A program made the translations under genes and the position numbers. Below the pieces are notes generated by a model that saw only the letters and a program-made list of their open reading frames with translations, ran no database searches and was not told where the DNA came from. From positions 1,054,001-1,118,000 of the forward strand of contig NZ_CP034465.1 in NCBI RefSeq assembly GCF_003955755.1: a stretch of DNA of 64,000 nucleotides, written 5' to 3'. Below are positions 36,585-45,401 of this stretch, in pieces. Position 1 is the stretch's first letter. Each line of letters opens with the position of its first letter. Source of the DNA: Jeotgalibaca ciconiae. Its GTDB lineage: Bacteria > Bacillota > Bacilli > Lactobacillales > Aerococcaceae.

Positions 36585-37427
36585 CTACTTCTCAACAGGA
36601 ACTGCCCAACCTAAATCAGGGAGTTCTTCCGTCGGGAACCAGTGATGGAAAATTTCAGCATAAGTACCATTTTCAACCATCGTTGCTAATGCATCATTTA
36701 CAGAATCAAGAAATGCTTCTTGACCATGATTAATCGCAATTCCATATGGTTCATTGGTAAATGGATCACCCGCCAAACGATAGTTCGGGTTATCTGCAAT
36801 CATTCCTAACAAAATCGCATTGTCGGTGGTTACTGCATCCCCCTGCCCTGATTGAAGCGCGGTAAAAGCTTCCGAATAATTTTCAAGCTCGATAATCTCT
36901 GCTTCTGGACTATGTTCCCGAATGTTAATAGCAGATGTAGATCCTTTAACTGCGATAACTGTATGTTCCCCAGTTAAATCTGTTACGCTATTAATCTCGC
37001 TGTCGTTCCTGACTAGTAACGACTGTCCTGCGGCAAAATAAACTTCTGAAAAATCAACTTCTTTTCGACGTTCTTCCGAAATTGTCATCGTTGCAATAAT
37101 CGTATCAATATTCCCATTCTTTATTAAAGGAATCCGCGTTTTTGAAGTAACTTCAACGAATTCCGCATTGGCAGCATCCCCAGTAATTACTTCTGTTATT
37201 GCTTTGGCAATATCGATATCAAATCCTTGGATTTCTACATCTTGAATATTATAGAGTCCAAATAAATTTGTATCAGCTTTTACGCCCCATACGATTTTCG
37301 GAGATTCTGACTCTTCTATTCTTTCTAAAATATCTCGATTCGCTAAGTTACTGTCTGCGCAGCCATTTAAAAAAAGAATAAACAAAACAACAAGGAAGAC
37401 TCTATAAATACGAGAACCTTTCTTCAT
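36585..37427 (-). CDS. glnH: Amino-acid ABC transporter substrate-binding lipoprotein
   Basis: 280 residues. A lipoprotein signal peptide ends in the lipobox FLNGC at about residue 27, so the mature protein is tethered to the outer membrane face. The rest is a family 3 solute-binding fold with GFDIDIAKAITE and RIPLIKNGNIDTIIATMTIS, typical of polar amino-acid receptors. Glutamine or glutamate is the likely ligand from operon order only; aspartate or cystine cannot be excluded. Confidence 0.87.
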   Translation of the reverse strand: MKKGSRIYRVFLVVLFILFLNGCADSNLANRDILERIEESESPKIVWGVKADTNLFGLYNIQDVEIQGFDIDIAKAITEVITGDAANAEFVEVTSKTRIPLIKNGNIDTIIATMTISEERRKEVDFSEVYFAAGQSLLVRNDSEINSVTDLTGEHTVIAVKGSTSAINIREHSPEAEIIELENYSEAFTALQSGQGDAVTTDNAILLGMIADNPNYRLAGDPFTNEPYGIAINHGQEAFLDSVNDALATMVENGTYAEIFHHWFPTEELPDLGWAVPVEK

Positions 37428-37439
37428 ATGAATTCCTCC

Positions 37440-38180
37440 TTATACATGATTAATAATTTTACTCAAGAAATGTTTGGCACGTGGATCATGTGGATTTTCA
37501 TAGAACTCTACAGCTTCTCTATCTTCAATGACTTCTCCCTCAGCCATAAAGACGATACGATCGCCCACTTCACGAGCAAATCCCATCTCATGAGTTACCA
37601 CAACCATCGTCATTCCTTCTTTTGCTAACTTTTTCATTACATCCAAAACATCATCGATCGTTTCTGGATCCAGTGCACTCGTAGGCTCATCAAACAATAA
37701 AATTTCAGGGTTCATTGCTAACCCTCGCGCAATCGCGATTCGTTGCTTTTGTCCGCCTGAAAGTCGAGTAGGGTATACATCTTTTTTATCTAACATATTT
37801 ACTTTATCTAAGAAAATTTCAGCCGTTTTACGTGCTTCTTCAGGATCTTTTTTCAAAACTTTTATCGGTGCTAATGTAACATTTTCTAACACAGTCATGT
37901 GAGGATACAAATTAAAATGTTGGAATACCATTCCAACATGCTTACGGATTTCCGTTTTATTTGTACTTTTGGCATGCAAGTCAGTTCCATTTACTAATAA
38001 AGTTCCATCATGAATATCTTCTAACCCATTAATACAACGCAGCATTGTACTTTTACCAGAACCTGAAGGACCGATAACAACCGTTACTTCCCCTTTATTA
38101 AAAGATAGATTAATATTTTTTAGTGCTTGAAAATCTCCATAATACTTATTTACATTCTTAAATTGAATCAATTCTTTCAT
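37440..38180 (-). CDS. glnQ: Amino-acid ABC transporter ATPase
   Basis: 246 residues of the polar amino-acid ATPase group: Walker A GPSGSGKST, Q-loop VFQHFNLYPH, signature LSGGQKQR, Walker B ILLFDEPTSALDPE, H-loop VTHEMGF. It is the first gene of the importer operon, 12 bases before the lipoprotein gene, with a strong AAAGGAGG site. A -10-like TATACT lies about 110 bases upstream in the 243-base AT-rich gap before the insertion sequence. Confidence 0.92.
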   Translation of the reverse strand: MKELIQFKNVNKYYGDFQALKNINLSFNKGEVTVVIGPSGSGKSTMLRCINGLEDIHDGTLLVNGTDLHAKSTNKTEIRKHVGMVFQHFNLYPHMTVLENVTLAPIKVLKKDPEEARKTAEIFLDKVNMLDKKDVYPTRLSGGQKQRIAIARGLAMNPEILLFDEPTSALDPETIDDVLDVMKKLAKEGMTMVVVTHEMGFAREVGDRIVFMAEGEVIEDREAVEFYENPHDPRAKHFLSKIINHV

Positions 38181-38423
38181 AAAAATACCTCCTTTTTTAT
38201 TCTAACGCAAAAGTTGGGAGCCTTATTCTCTAATAAATGAGGATTCCTTCATCACTTTTTCCTCATATTATTAAAATGCATATTTTTTAGTATACAACAT
38301 TTTTATGAAATATAAATGATTTTTTTAATTTTTTTCATCTTAAGCGTTTTTTATGTAAGAAAATATAACCTATTCCTTTCGTTCAATCCTTTACAAATAA
38401 AAAGATACGCTCTCTTTTTGAAA

Positions 38424-39949
38424 TGGACCCTGTGTCAAGGACATTAAAAAAAAGACCTTATGCAACACCCGATAAAAATTGCTCCCTGTAATGAACAGGA
38501 GGCAATTTTTTTAGGTTCCATTGTCCGCGTTCATTATTATAGTAGTCTATGTAATCATCTACTATTGCTCGTAACTCTTCTAAATGGACACAACTTTTAT
38601 ACTCCATTTCATCTTTCAAATGACCAAAGAACGACTCTTGAGGAGCGTTGTCCCAACAATTACCTCTTCTAGACATGGACTGTCCTAAGTCATTATCCGC
38701 CAACTTCTTATGGAATTTAGGACTCGTATAGTGCACGCCCTGATCTGAATGGATAAAGGCATCTTTGTGTAACGTTGCGCCGTGGGCGCTCATTAATACA
38801 TCAATGGTAGTTAATGAGATAGCTAGTTTTAGGTTATCAGATACATAGTGAGCGAGTATCTCTTTCGTCGTGCCGTCTTTAATGGTCGACAAATAACCCA
38901 TAAATCCATTGGCTCCAGGTAAATAAGTGATATCAGTTAAGAGAACTTTATGAGCTATTCCTTGGACAAATTGACGCTCCAATTTATTCTCAACAGTGTG
39001 GTGTTCTTTGGTAGCTTTCGCCATTCTCTTATAGGGGTTCGCTTTACGAATGGGGCAGAAAATATGAAATTTCCTCATCAAGCGCTGGACCTTTTTACGA
39101 TTGACTGTCATTCCTAGAATATTCTTGAAATACATGACAATACTACGAGAGCCTTTCTTGTAACCACGGTAGCTATAGGCGTTTTCAATTTGGATTCTCC
39201 AAGCTTGATCTTCCTCTTCTCGTACGTTTCTCTGGGCTAAGCCCTTTAAATAATTGTAATAACCTGAGCGAGAAACCTCCAGCGTTTCACATGCATCTAT
39301 AATCGTTCCTGTGTATGAACCATCTGTTTTCATTTTATGGATTCTTGCGAAGGTTTCACTAGTCTTTTCGCTGTTTTCTAGCCTCCTTTCGCTCCATTCT
39401 GATTTTTTTAACAATTCATTTTCCTGCTCTAATAATGAAATTTTAGCTTGTAACTTTTCAATTTGTTGTTCAGGTGTTCGTTCAGTCTTTCGCGGTCTGC
39501 CTGAACGGTTTTGTCGAGTGTCTTTCAATGCCAAAACACCATTATCACGATATCTTTTTCGCCATTTCTTAGCGAATGCTTTTATCCGGCTTTCACCAAG
39601 CATTTCCGGATCAAATCCTGCTTCAATAAATATTTGTTTAGCCGTTTTTGAATCCAATGATTCTGAAACAAAATGGCGTTTGAATTCATCGGAATAAGTA
39701 ATGCTTTTCTCTGATACATTTTTAACGTACGGATTTCTTCTCAAAACTCGAATTTGTTCCGATGTAAAAATTAACTTTGACATTTAGCGGCTCCTTTCTG
39801 CACGTAGTGCAGTTAATATGAATTGTGGTTTAATGAATGGAGCAATACTACTTCAATTCAAACGTTAACGTATTTTCCTCTATTCATAAGTATACAAAAA
39901 CAAACCCTATAGAAGGGCACTTTTTTTAGTGTCCATTCTATAGGGTCCA
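38424..39949 (-). mobile_element. IS3-family insertion sequence (about 1.53 kb)
   Basis: Terminal inverted repeats start TGGACCCT at both tips: left 38424-38454, right 39918-39949, matching over about 30 bases with mismatches. Between them is a single full-length transposase gene. The right end also contains an 11-bp internal palindrome (ACCCTATAGAA / TTCTATAGGGT, 39904-39947) that could block transcription entering from outside. I see no clean target-site duplication: the flanking triplets are AAA and TTT. It sits between glnQ and the rpiR gene. Confidence 0.88.
38458..39783 (-). CDS. IS3-family transposase, single reading frame
   Basis: 441 residues. N-terminal helix-turn-helix regions (about 20-100), a leucine-rich coiled coil (QIEKLQAKISLLEQENELL), a HTH_21-like segment, and the rve integrase core with DDE residues in LLTDITYLPG, IHSDQGVHYTS and PQESFFGHLKDE. 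Most IS3 members make the enzyme by a -1 frameshift between two genes; here one uninterrupted frame joins both parts, as in some IS150-like members. It looks intact. ATG 39783 with AAGGAG. Confidence 0.92.
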   Translation of the reverse strand: MSKLIFTSEQIRVLRRNPYVKNVSEKSITYSDEFKRHFVSESLDSKTAKQIFIEAGFDPEMLGESRIKAFAKKWRKRYRDNGVLALKDTRQNRSGRPRKTERTPEQQIEKLQAKISLLEQENELLKKSEWSERRLENSEKTSETFARIHKMKTDGSYTGTIIDACETLEVSRSGYYNYLKGLAQRNVREEEDQAWRIQIENAYSYRGYKKGSRSIVMYFKNILGMTVNRKKVQRLMRKFHIFCPIRKANPYKRMAKATKEHHTVENKLERQFVQGIAHKVLLTDITYLPGANGFMGYLSTIKDGTTKEILAHYVSDNLKLAISLTTIDVLMSAHGATLHKDAFIHSDQGVHYTSPKFHKKLADNDLGQSMSRRGNCWDNAPQESFFGHLKDEMEYKSCVHLEELRAIVDDYIDYYNNERGQWNLKKLPPVHYREQFLSGVA

Positions 39950-39998
39950 TTTTATTTTTTTGGAGGTATCTTTTTATTTTTATTCATTTTTTAGAGTG

Positions 39999-40742
39999 CT
40001 ATTTATTCTGTCGCTCGTAGGTTCGGCGTGCCAATGTCTCCAATAGAAAAACAACTGGAATTTGAGATGTGATGTTGATATTGTATCCTTTGTCTACAAT
40101 TTCTTCTGTTAGATGATAAGCCAAATTAACATCTGACAGCCTGGCTAATGTATTATGAGAAGTGTTCGTGATACTGATAATTTTACTATTCAACTTTTTC
40201 ATTGCCTCGACTTTTTCAATCAGGCTTATCGTTTCACCTGTGACAGAACATATGATAATCACAAACTTTTCATATTTCTTTGTCATAAGATGAAAAGGAT
40301 AACTAGAGTCTTGAATATGAAAAGCACTAATACCTAAGTTCGCAAATTGACGAGCAGCATATGCGGCAATATCTCCAGAAGTACCGATTCCGAAAAAAAA
40401 AGTTAATTCTGAATCTAAAATAACTTTTACTGCTTCCTTAATTTGCATTTCATACTCCGAAGTGAGCGACCTCTTAAAAAACTCTTCTACAATAGCAGTT
40501 GGTTCATAAAATGTTTGATTGGATTTACGATTCATGTTCTTCTTTAGAAACAATTTTAATTCCCAAATGTTTAAAAAACCTAATTTTGTAACAACTCGTG
40601 TTACCGTCGCAGGAGAAACGTGCGTTGCTTTTGCAATTTCCCGGACGCTTCCGTCTACTGCGAGTGCTGTATATTGTAAAAAATATTCGTAAACTTTTAA
40701 TTCTGTAGAAGTTAGATTTTTAACTTTTTCTAAGTCAAACAT
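39999..40742 (-). CDS. RpiR-family transcriptional regulator
   Basis: 247 residues: N-terminal HTH_6 domain (EIAKATHVSPATVTRVVTKLGF, about 35-60) and a C-terminal SIS sugar-phosphate isomerase domain (FFFGIGTSGDIAAYAARQFANLG, about 115-240). It is downstream of the GH4 phospho-glycosidase gene on the same strand, which it probably regulates in response to a phosphosugar. ATG 40742 with an AAGGATGG site. Whether it represses or activates cannot be told. Confidence 0.88.
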   Translation of the reverse strand: MFDLEKVKNLTSTELKVYEYFLQYTALAVDGSVREIAKATHVSPATVTRVVTKLGFLNIWELKLFLKKNMNRKSNQTFYEPTAIVEEFFKRSLTSEYEMQIKEAVKVILDSELTFFFGIGTSGDIAAYAARQFANLGISAFHIQDSSYPFHLMTKKYEKFVIIICSVTGETISLIEKVEAMKKLNSKIISITNTSHNTLARLSDVNLAYHLTEEIVDKGYNINITSQIPVVFLLETLARRTYERQNK

Positions 40743-40791
40743 AGCAACCCATCCTTATGTTTTCTACACATATTGTAACATGTTGTTCTTT

Positions 40792-40810
40792 GAAAGTAAT
40801 CGCTACTTTC
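40792..40810 (-). promoter_or_regulatory. Palindrome upstream of the rpiR-type gene
   Basis: Perfect inverted repeat GAAAGTA-N5-TACTTTC about 50 bases before the regulator start, a candidate regulatory site. It differs from the palindrome upstream of the GH4 gene. Confidence 0.4.
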
Positions 40811-40880
40811 CAAATATGGCTTTAAGGAAGACATATACAACCAAAGAACCGATTTTGTATTCACACTCTATCAATCACCC

Positions 40881-40911
40881 AAAAAAGACCACTACTTTGT
40901 AAGTAATGGCC
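40881..40911 (-). terminator. Terminator of the GH4 gene
   Basis: Stem GGCCATTACTT / AAGTAGTGGTC (with one G-U pair) followed on the minus strand by six T residues. It separates the glycosidase gene from the regulator gene. Confidence 0.75.
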
Positions 40912-40926
40912 CAATTAATTTATTTA

Positions 40927-42324
40927 CTAGTTGCTCTTCATTAATTCATTTACGTACTCTACAACTTCTGGTTGCTCTGCTTCAATCTGAGCGATGCGGT
41001 CTGCAAATTGTGGCAAATGCTTTTTGTGAGCATATAGCAATTCGTCCAGAATCGTCTTTGCCAAAGTTCCACCTGGAACTAATGGATTTATGGTAAATGC
41101 TTGTAAGGCAGCTCCGTAACTACCTGTTGTTGCAGCACGAATAACAGTCTCTTCCATTGCTTTCATTCCCTGCAGCAAACCACGTGCAGCTGACGGCATC
41201 TCTCCCCAATTATGTGGTTCTGCCCCGTGAGCTGTGATAGAAGCTGAAACCTCAACTACGCAATCATACGGCAATCCATCAATCGTTCCATTATTCTCAA
41301 TAGAAACAACCATGTCCGTCTTTTTATCATTTACAATCGAAGCAATTACTTCACAGGCAGCGTCACTATAATGAGTTCCTCCACGTTGGGTTAGTTCTTC
41401 AGGTTTATAATCTAATTCTGGATCTTTATACAGCTCAAACAAACGTTTCTCGGTTTCTTTCACTACTTGTGCACGTGTTTCGCCACGTTCGAACTCTTCG
41501 ATAGAATGTTGTAACATTTCATCTTCAATATAATAATAACGATGATAGCCGCACGGCAACAATCCTAAATCTTTTATTTGCTCGTAATGGAAAGTAGCAC
41601 TGTGAATATTCTTTAAGTGGTTACTGTCTTCATCTTGTGCAAGACCATAAATGGCATCAATCGCATCATACGTACGTTCTGCCCCCGTTTTATCCCACAC
41701 GCGATGCCAGTGAAAATGATTGATACCTGCAAATTTATAAAACAACTCGTCTTCGGGGATATCAAGTTTTTCTGAAACGGCTTTACGGTGGCCAATCGGC
41801 ACATTACATAGTCCAATCGTTTTCTTCCAGCCAAAATGCTTAACAGCTGCCTCTGTAACCATTCCAGCTGGATTAGTAAAGTTAATCAACCAAGCATCGG
41901 GACACTGAATTTTCATATCAGCGATAATTTCGCCAATTATCGGAATTGTACGGAAAGCTTTCAAAATACCGCCAGCCCCATTTGTCTCTTGTCCTAATAC
42001 GCCGTGAGATAGTGGAATTCGCTCATCTTTCACACGTGCATCCAAAAGCCCTACCCGAAATTGAGTGGTTACAAAGTCAGCTTCCTTCAAAGCTTCAAAA
42101 CGATCTAACGTTAAATGTACGTCCCAATCTAGCCCTGCAGCACGAATTTGACGTTTAGCCATTTCGCCTACTACTTCTAATTTTTCTCGTCCCGCTTCGA
42201 TATCAACCAGCCAAATTTCTTTGATTGGCAATTGATCTTTTCTTGTAATATATCCTTCAATTAGTTCTGGCGTATAACTGGAACCGCCACCAATTGTTAC
42301 GATTTTTAGTCCTTTTTTATCCAT
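40927..42324 (-). CDS. 6-phospho-beta-glucosidase, GH4 (LicH/CelF-like)
   Basis: 465 residues. The NAD-binding loop VTIGGGSSYTPELIEG starts at residue 9; the metal-binding cysteine is in GLCNVPIGHRK and the catalytic region in FAGINHFHWH, all typical of GH4. GH4 enzymes cleave phosphorylated disaccharides by an NAD- and Mn2+-dependent redox-elimination mechanism in the cytosol. Sequence type is closest to 6-phospho-beta-glucosidases rather than alpha-glucosidases, though substrate is inference. No PTS genes are adjacent, so the sugar must enter through a system encoded elsewhere. ATG 42324 with GGAGGG. Confidence 0.88.
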   Translation of the reverse strand: MDKKGLKIVTIGGGSSYTPELIEGYITRKDQLPIKEIWLVDIEAGREKLEVVGEMAKRQIRAAGLDWDVHLTLDRFEALKEADFVTTQFRVGLLDARVKDERIPLSHGVLGQETNGAGGILKAFRTIPIIGEIIADMKIQCPDAWLINFTNPAGMVTEAAVKHFGWKKTIGLCNVPIGHRKAVSEKLDIPEDELFYKFAGINHFHWHRVWDKTGAERTYDAIDAIYGLAQDEDSNHLKNIHSATFHYEQIKDLGLLPCGYHRYYYIEDEMLQHSIEEFERGETRAQVVKETEKRLFELYKDPELDYKPEELTQRGGTHYSDAACEVIASIVNDKKTDMVVSIENNGTIDGLPYDCVVEVSASITAHGAEPHNWGEMPSAARGLLQGMKAMEETVIRAATTGSYGAALQAFTINPLVPGGTLAKTILDELLYAHKKHLPQFADRIAQIEAEQPEVVEYVNELMKSN

Positions 42325-42461
42325 TCATTTCCCTCCATTTGATAAGGTTTTCATTTGTCTATACTTTAGCATATAGTACAGACTTAAAAAGACATTTTCT
42401 TGATAATGAGACAAGACGAGATTGATTGGTTTTTGTTTCACATTTGAAACGTTTTTCTATT
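42325..42461 (-). promoter_or_regulatory. GH4 promoter region with candidate RpiR operator
   Basis: A perfect inverted repeat GTTTCA-CATT-TGAAAC at 42435-42450 lies 111 bases before the GH4 start. RpiR-type regulators often bind TGAAA/TTTCA palindromes, and such a gene is linked here. No clear -35/-10 pair was assigned. Confidence 0.55.
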
Positions 42462-42669
42462 AGAAAAGCGGACAAGTCCGCCTTGGCCTATGAAAAAATA
42501 GGAAATTTGACCCTGAATTGTCAGGAGACTTCACGCTTCAGCGGGTTAGTCGAATGATATGCGTTAGCGAGCAGCGAAGCGCGCAATGGGGCAAATTTAT
42601 CTTTTTTTCACTAGGTCAGGACTTGGGAGCTAGACATTGATGGCTGAACTTATAATCCCCTAGTCTATA
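42462..42669 (-). repeat. Family A repeat, copy A3 with 50-bp insertion
   Basis: 208 bases: the 158-bp unit plus exactly 50 extra bases at 42519-42568 in the apical loop. The insertion creates further hairpins (CCTGA/TCAGG and CGCTTC/GAAGCG with the flanking sequence). In the minus sense the element starts at the U-tract of the murF terminator. Confidence 0.85.
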
Positions 42670-42713
42670 AAAAAACTGAGCAGAATCGCTCTATAGCGTC
42701 TTCCACTCAGTTT
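42670..42713 (-). terminator. Terminator of murF
   Basis: Stem AACTGAG / CTCAGTT with inner pairing, followed on the minus strand by seven T residues and then repeat A3. Confidence 0.85.
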
Positions 42714-42718
42714 CTGAT

Positions 42719-44110
42719 TTATCTTTCTGAAACACGCAGTTCTTTCACTACTGAAAGTAGGTCTGTTCCAAAACTTGATTTAATTAAGATCTGATCATTT
42801 TCTTTTAAGTCGTCTTTTAAAGCCTGTATCAATAGTGCTTTTTCGCCTGTATAATGATGGAGATTTTCACTTGAAAATGAATCCTTTAATACCTCATACA
42901 ATGCAAGCATTTCATCACCATATAGGTATACTTCATCAAAATTTTCTGGAGAAAGCGAAGTCGATAATGATTCGTGCAGTTTGGTTGATTGTTCTCCTAA
43001 CTCACGTATATCTCCTAATAAAACGATGCGACGACCATTTTCTTCACGAGGAACATTCTGAAATGCTTTTAATACAGCCTTCATTGCTGTTGGACTCGCG
43101 TTGTAAGCATCATTTAAAATTTGTACACCGTTCATGCCTTCAAGCCACTGTGTGCGGTTTTCTGTCAACTTGAAGTTTTCTAAGTAAGCTTTTACTTCAA
43201 TCATTGATAAATTAAAATGACTGGCAATCGACAAAGCGATGAGGGCATTTTGAACGTTATAATCCCCTAAAACCGGAATTGTTAACGTAGCTGTATCATC
43301 AAAATTCACTTTGAAATTTGTATAATCTTTCCCACTTTCAATCGCGTATGCAAAAATCGTCGCAGTCTTGTCAATTCCAAAAGTTGCTTTTGAATACGTT
43401 CCGTCAAGCGGCATTTCTTCGCGAATCAATGGTTCGTTAATTGGATAAATGAACAAGCCATCTTCCTTCAAACCATCAAGAATCTCTAGCTTTGCTTTAG
43501 CAATATTTCTGCGAGTACCTAAGTGCTCCAGATGACTTTCGCCAATCAGAGTAATAGCTGCAACATCTGGTGCCGCAATTTTGCTTAATAACGAAATTTC
43601 TCCAAAGTCTGACATGCCCATTTCCAGCACAATGATTTCTGTATCTTCCGGCATATCCAAAATAGTGCTTGGTAGACCAATATCATTGTTATAGTTTCCT
43701 TCTGTTTTATGGACACGATAGCGCGCTGCCAGCACTCCTGCTGTCATATCTTTTGTAGTTGTTTTTCCATTACTGCCTGTGATTGCAACTACTTTTGGTT
43801 GAATCATTGCTAAGTAAGCTTTTGCTAAATCTTGAAGAGCTTTTAGAGTGTCATCTACTAAGATAACCGCAATTCCTTCAGGAGCTTCTGATTCAGATCG
43901 ACTCCACAGCGTTGCAATTGCACCATTGGCAATTGCAGATTGAATATAATCGTGACCGTCTGTCTCTCCCTTCAATGGCACAAATAGAGTGTTCTCTTTT
44001 GCTTTACGGGAATCAAATACAACCGAATCAATTTCTGCAAAACGATTTGGGGAACTATAATCGATTGCATGTACTGCTTTTACAATATCAATAATACGAA
44101 TTGGCTTCAT
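42719..44110 (-). CDS. murF: UDP-MurNAc-tripeptide-D-Ala-D-Ala ligase
   Basis: 463 residues of the Mur ligase family. Central ATP motif AITGSNGKTTTKDM near residue 110, followed by the Mg-binding EMGMS and the adenine-site NDAYNASP. It adds the D-Ala-D-Ala dipeptide made by Ddl, encoded just upstream. The frame is open to 44170, but the ATG at 44110 follows GAAGGG and gives the family N-terminus. A hairpin separates it from ddl. Confidence 0.95.
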   Translation of the reverse strand: MKPIRIIDIVKAVHAIDYSSPNRFAEIDSVVFDSRKAKENTLFVPLKGETDGHDYIQSAIANGAIATLWSRSESEAPEGIAVILVDDTLKALQDLAKAYLAMIQPKVVAITGSNGKTTTKDMTAGVLAARYRVHKTEGNYNNDIGLPSTILDMPEDTEIIVLEMGMSDFGEISLLSKIAAPDVAAITLIGESHLEHLGTRRNIAKAKLEILDGLKEDGLFIYPINEPLIREEMPLDGTYSKATFGIDKTATIFAYAIESGKDYTNFKVNFDDTATLTIPVLGDYNVQNALIALSIASHFNLSMIEVKAYLENFKLTENRTQWLEGMNGVQILNDAYNASPTAMKAVLKAFQNVPREENGRRIVLLGDIRELGEQSTKLHESLSTSLSPENFDEVYLYGDEMLALYEVLKDSFSSENLHHYTGEKALLIQALKDDLKENDQILIKSSFGTDLLSVVKELRVSER

Positions 44111-44140
44111 TGCTGACCCTTCTTTCCCTAGTTGATAAAA

Positions 44141-44168
44141 GAAAAAGCCGCCTCTTTTGGAGGGCAGC
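44141..44168 (-). terminator. Terminator between ddl and murF
   Basis: Stem GCTGCCCTC / GAGGCGGC on the minus strand with an AAAA loop and TTTTTC tail. Confidence 0.75.
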
Positions 44169-44193
44169 ATCTATTCTTTTTTAGTTTTACTAA

Positions 44194-45279
44194 TTAATCA
44201 ACATCAACGTAATTAATTTTTTCAGAATGACGTTTTAATGCTAGTTGTATTAACTCTTCCACTAAATCGCTGTACTTCAACCCTGTGTATTCCCATAACA
44301 ATGGATACATGGAAAACTTCGTGAAGCCAGGTAATGTGTTGACTTCATTTAAATATATTTCGTTATTGCTGGTTACAAAAAAGTCACAACGACTCAACCC
44401 CGTACCATCAATAATTCGGAATGCTTTTGATGCATAATTCTGTAACTTCGCAACAAGTTCTTCTGGAAGTTCAGCAGGAATTTGTAAATCAACAGCATTG
44501 TTAATATATTTTTCTTCATAATCATAAAAATCGATTTTCTTCACAATTTCACCAGGCACAGATGTATGGACATCTGAATTTCCAAGAATAGCAATTTCAA
44601 TTTCTCTTGCTTCAACCCCTTGTTCCACCACAATACGATGATCATACAAAAGAGCTTTGTTAATTGCTTCAATTAATTCGTCACGGTTTGACGCTTTTGA
44701 AATCCCTACACTTGACCCCATATTCGCTGGTTTCACATACATAGGATAAATTAATGACCCTTCACAACGCATAAATATTTTTTCTTGGTCATTATTCCAA
44801 TCAAACTTAAATACAGGTACATATGGCACTTGGGGCAAACCAGCTTGCTGGAATAATTGCTTGCTAGTGATTTTATCCATACCTGCCGCGCTTGCTAATA
44901 CACCGCAACCCACATAAGGCATATCCAGGACTTCAAATAATCCTTGGACTGTTCCATCCTCACCGTTTGGACCATGCAAGACCGGGAAAATTACTGCATC
45001 TTCAGATTGAATGGCTGCAGGTGTAATTTTCACTCCATAAGAAAGATTTCCTTCTTCTGTTGCCATACTTGCTTCAGCATTTTCAGCTAAACGTAAGAAC
45101 TCAGAATGTTCGACGGGTGCATACAAGGTTTCTCCTTGGATCCAGTCCCCTTTGCGAGTAATGTATATCGGAATAACATCGTAATATTCATAATATATTT
45201 CTTTAACAATTGAGTGGGCCGTGAGTATCGAAACATCATGCTCGGCACTCTTGCCTCCATAGATTAGAAAAACTTTCAT
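44194..45279 (-). CDS. ddl: D-alanine--D-alanine ligase
   Basis: 361 residues of the ATP-grasp family. The first D-Ala site is in GKSAEHDVSILTAHS, the ATP-grasp Lys/Gly loop in KPANMGSSVGISKA, and metal ligands in LNEVNTLPGFTKFSMYP. The omega-loop reads EEKY, the signature of D-Ala-D-Ala enzymes, not the VanA-type D-Ala-D-Lac ligases, so the sequence predicts normal vancomycin-binding termini. ATG 45279 with AAGGAG. Single gene followed by a terminator and murF. Confidence 0.96.
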   Translation of the reverse strand: MKVFLIYGGKSAEHDVSILTAHSIVKEIYYEYYDVIPIYITRKGDWIQGETLYAPVEHSEFLRLAENAEASMATEEGNLSYGVKITPAAIQSEDAVIFPVLHGPNGEDGTVQGLFEVLDMPYVGCGVLASAAGMDKITSKQLFQQAGLPQVPYVPVFKFDWNNDQEKIFMRCEGSLIYPMYVKPANMGSSVGISKASNRDELIEAINKALLYDHRIVVEQGVEAREIEIAILGNSDVHTSVPGEIVKKIDFYDYEEKYINNAVDLQIPAELPEELVAKLQNYASKAFRIIDGTGLSRCDFFVTSNNEIYLNEVNTLPGFTKFSMYPLLWEYTGLKYSDLVEELIQLALKRHSEKINYVDVD

Positions 45280-45364
45280 ACATTTTCTCCTTAGCTTTGG
45301 ACTTAGGTATAATCAGATCTTTTTCATAGGACATTGTACCATATCACGAAAAACCATAACATAG

Positions 45365-45401
45365 CAAAAAGAGTCTGGCACTCATTTTTTTGCAAGACTC
45401 T
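45365..45401 (-). terminator. Terminator of the unknown gene at 45400-46149
   Basis: Perfect 7-bp stem AGAGTCT / AGACTCT overlapping the stop codon, followed on the minus strand by TTTTTGC. Confidence 0.7.

Noticed and set aside
44194-45279. Vancomycin-resistance-type ligase, with the VanZ-like gene as partner
   Set aside because: The omega-loop motif EEKY marks a normal D-Ala-D-Ala ligase, and the VanZ-family gene is 18 kb away without vanHAXY genes.
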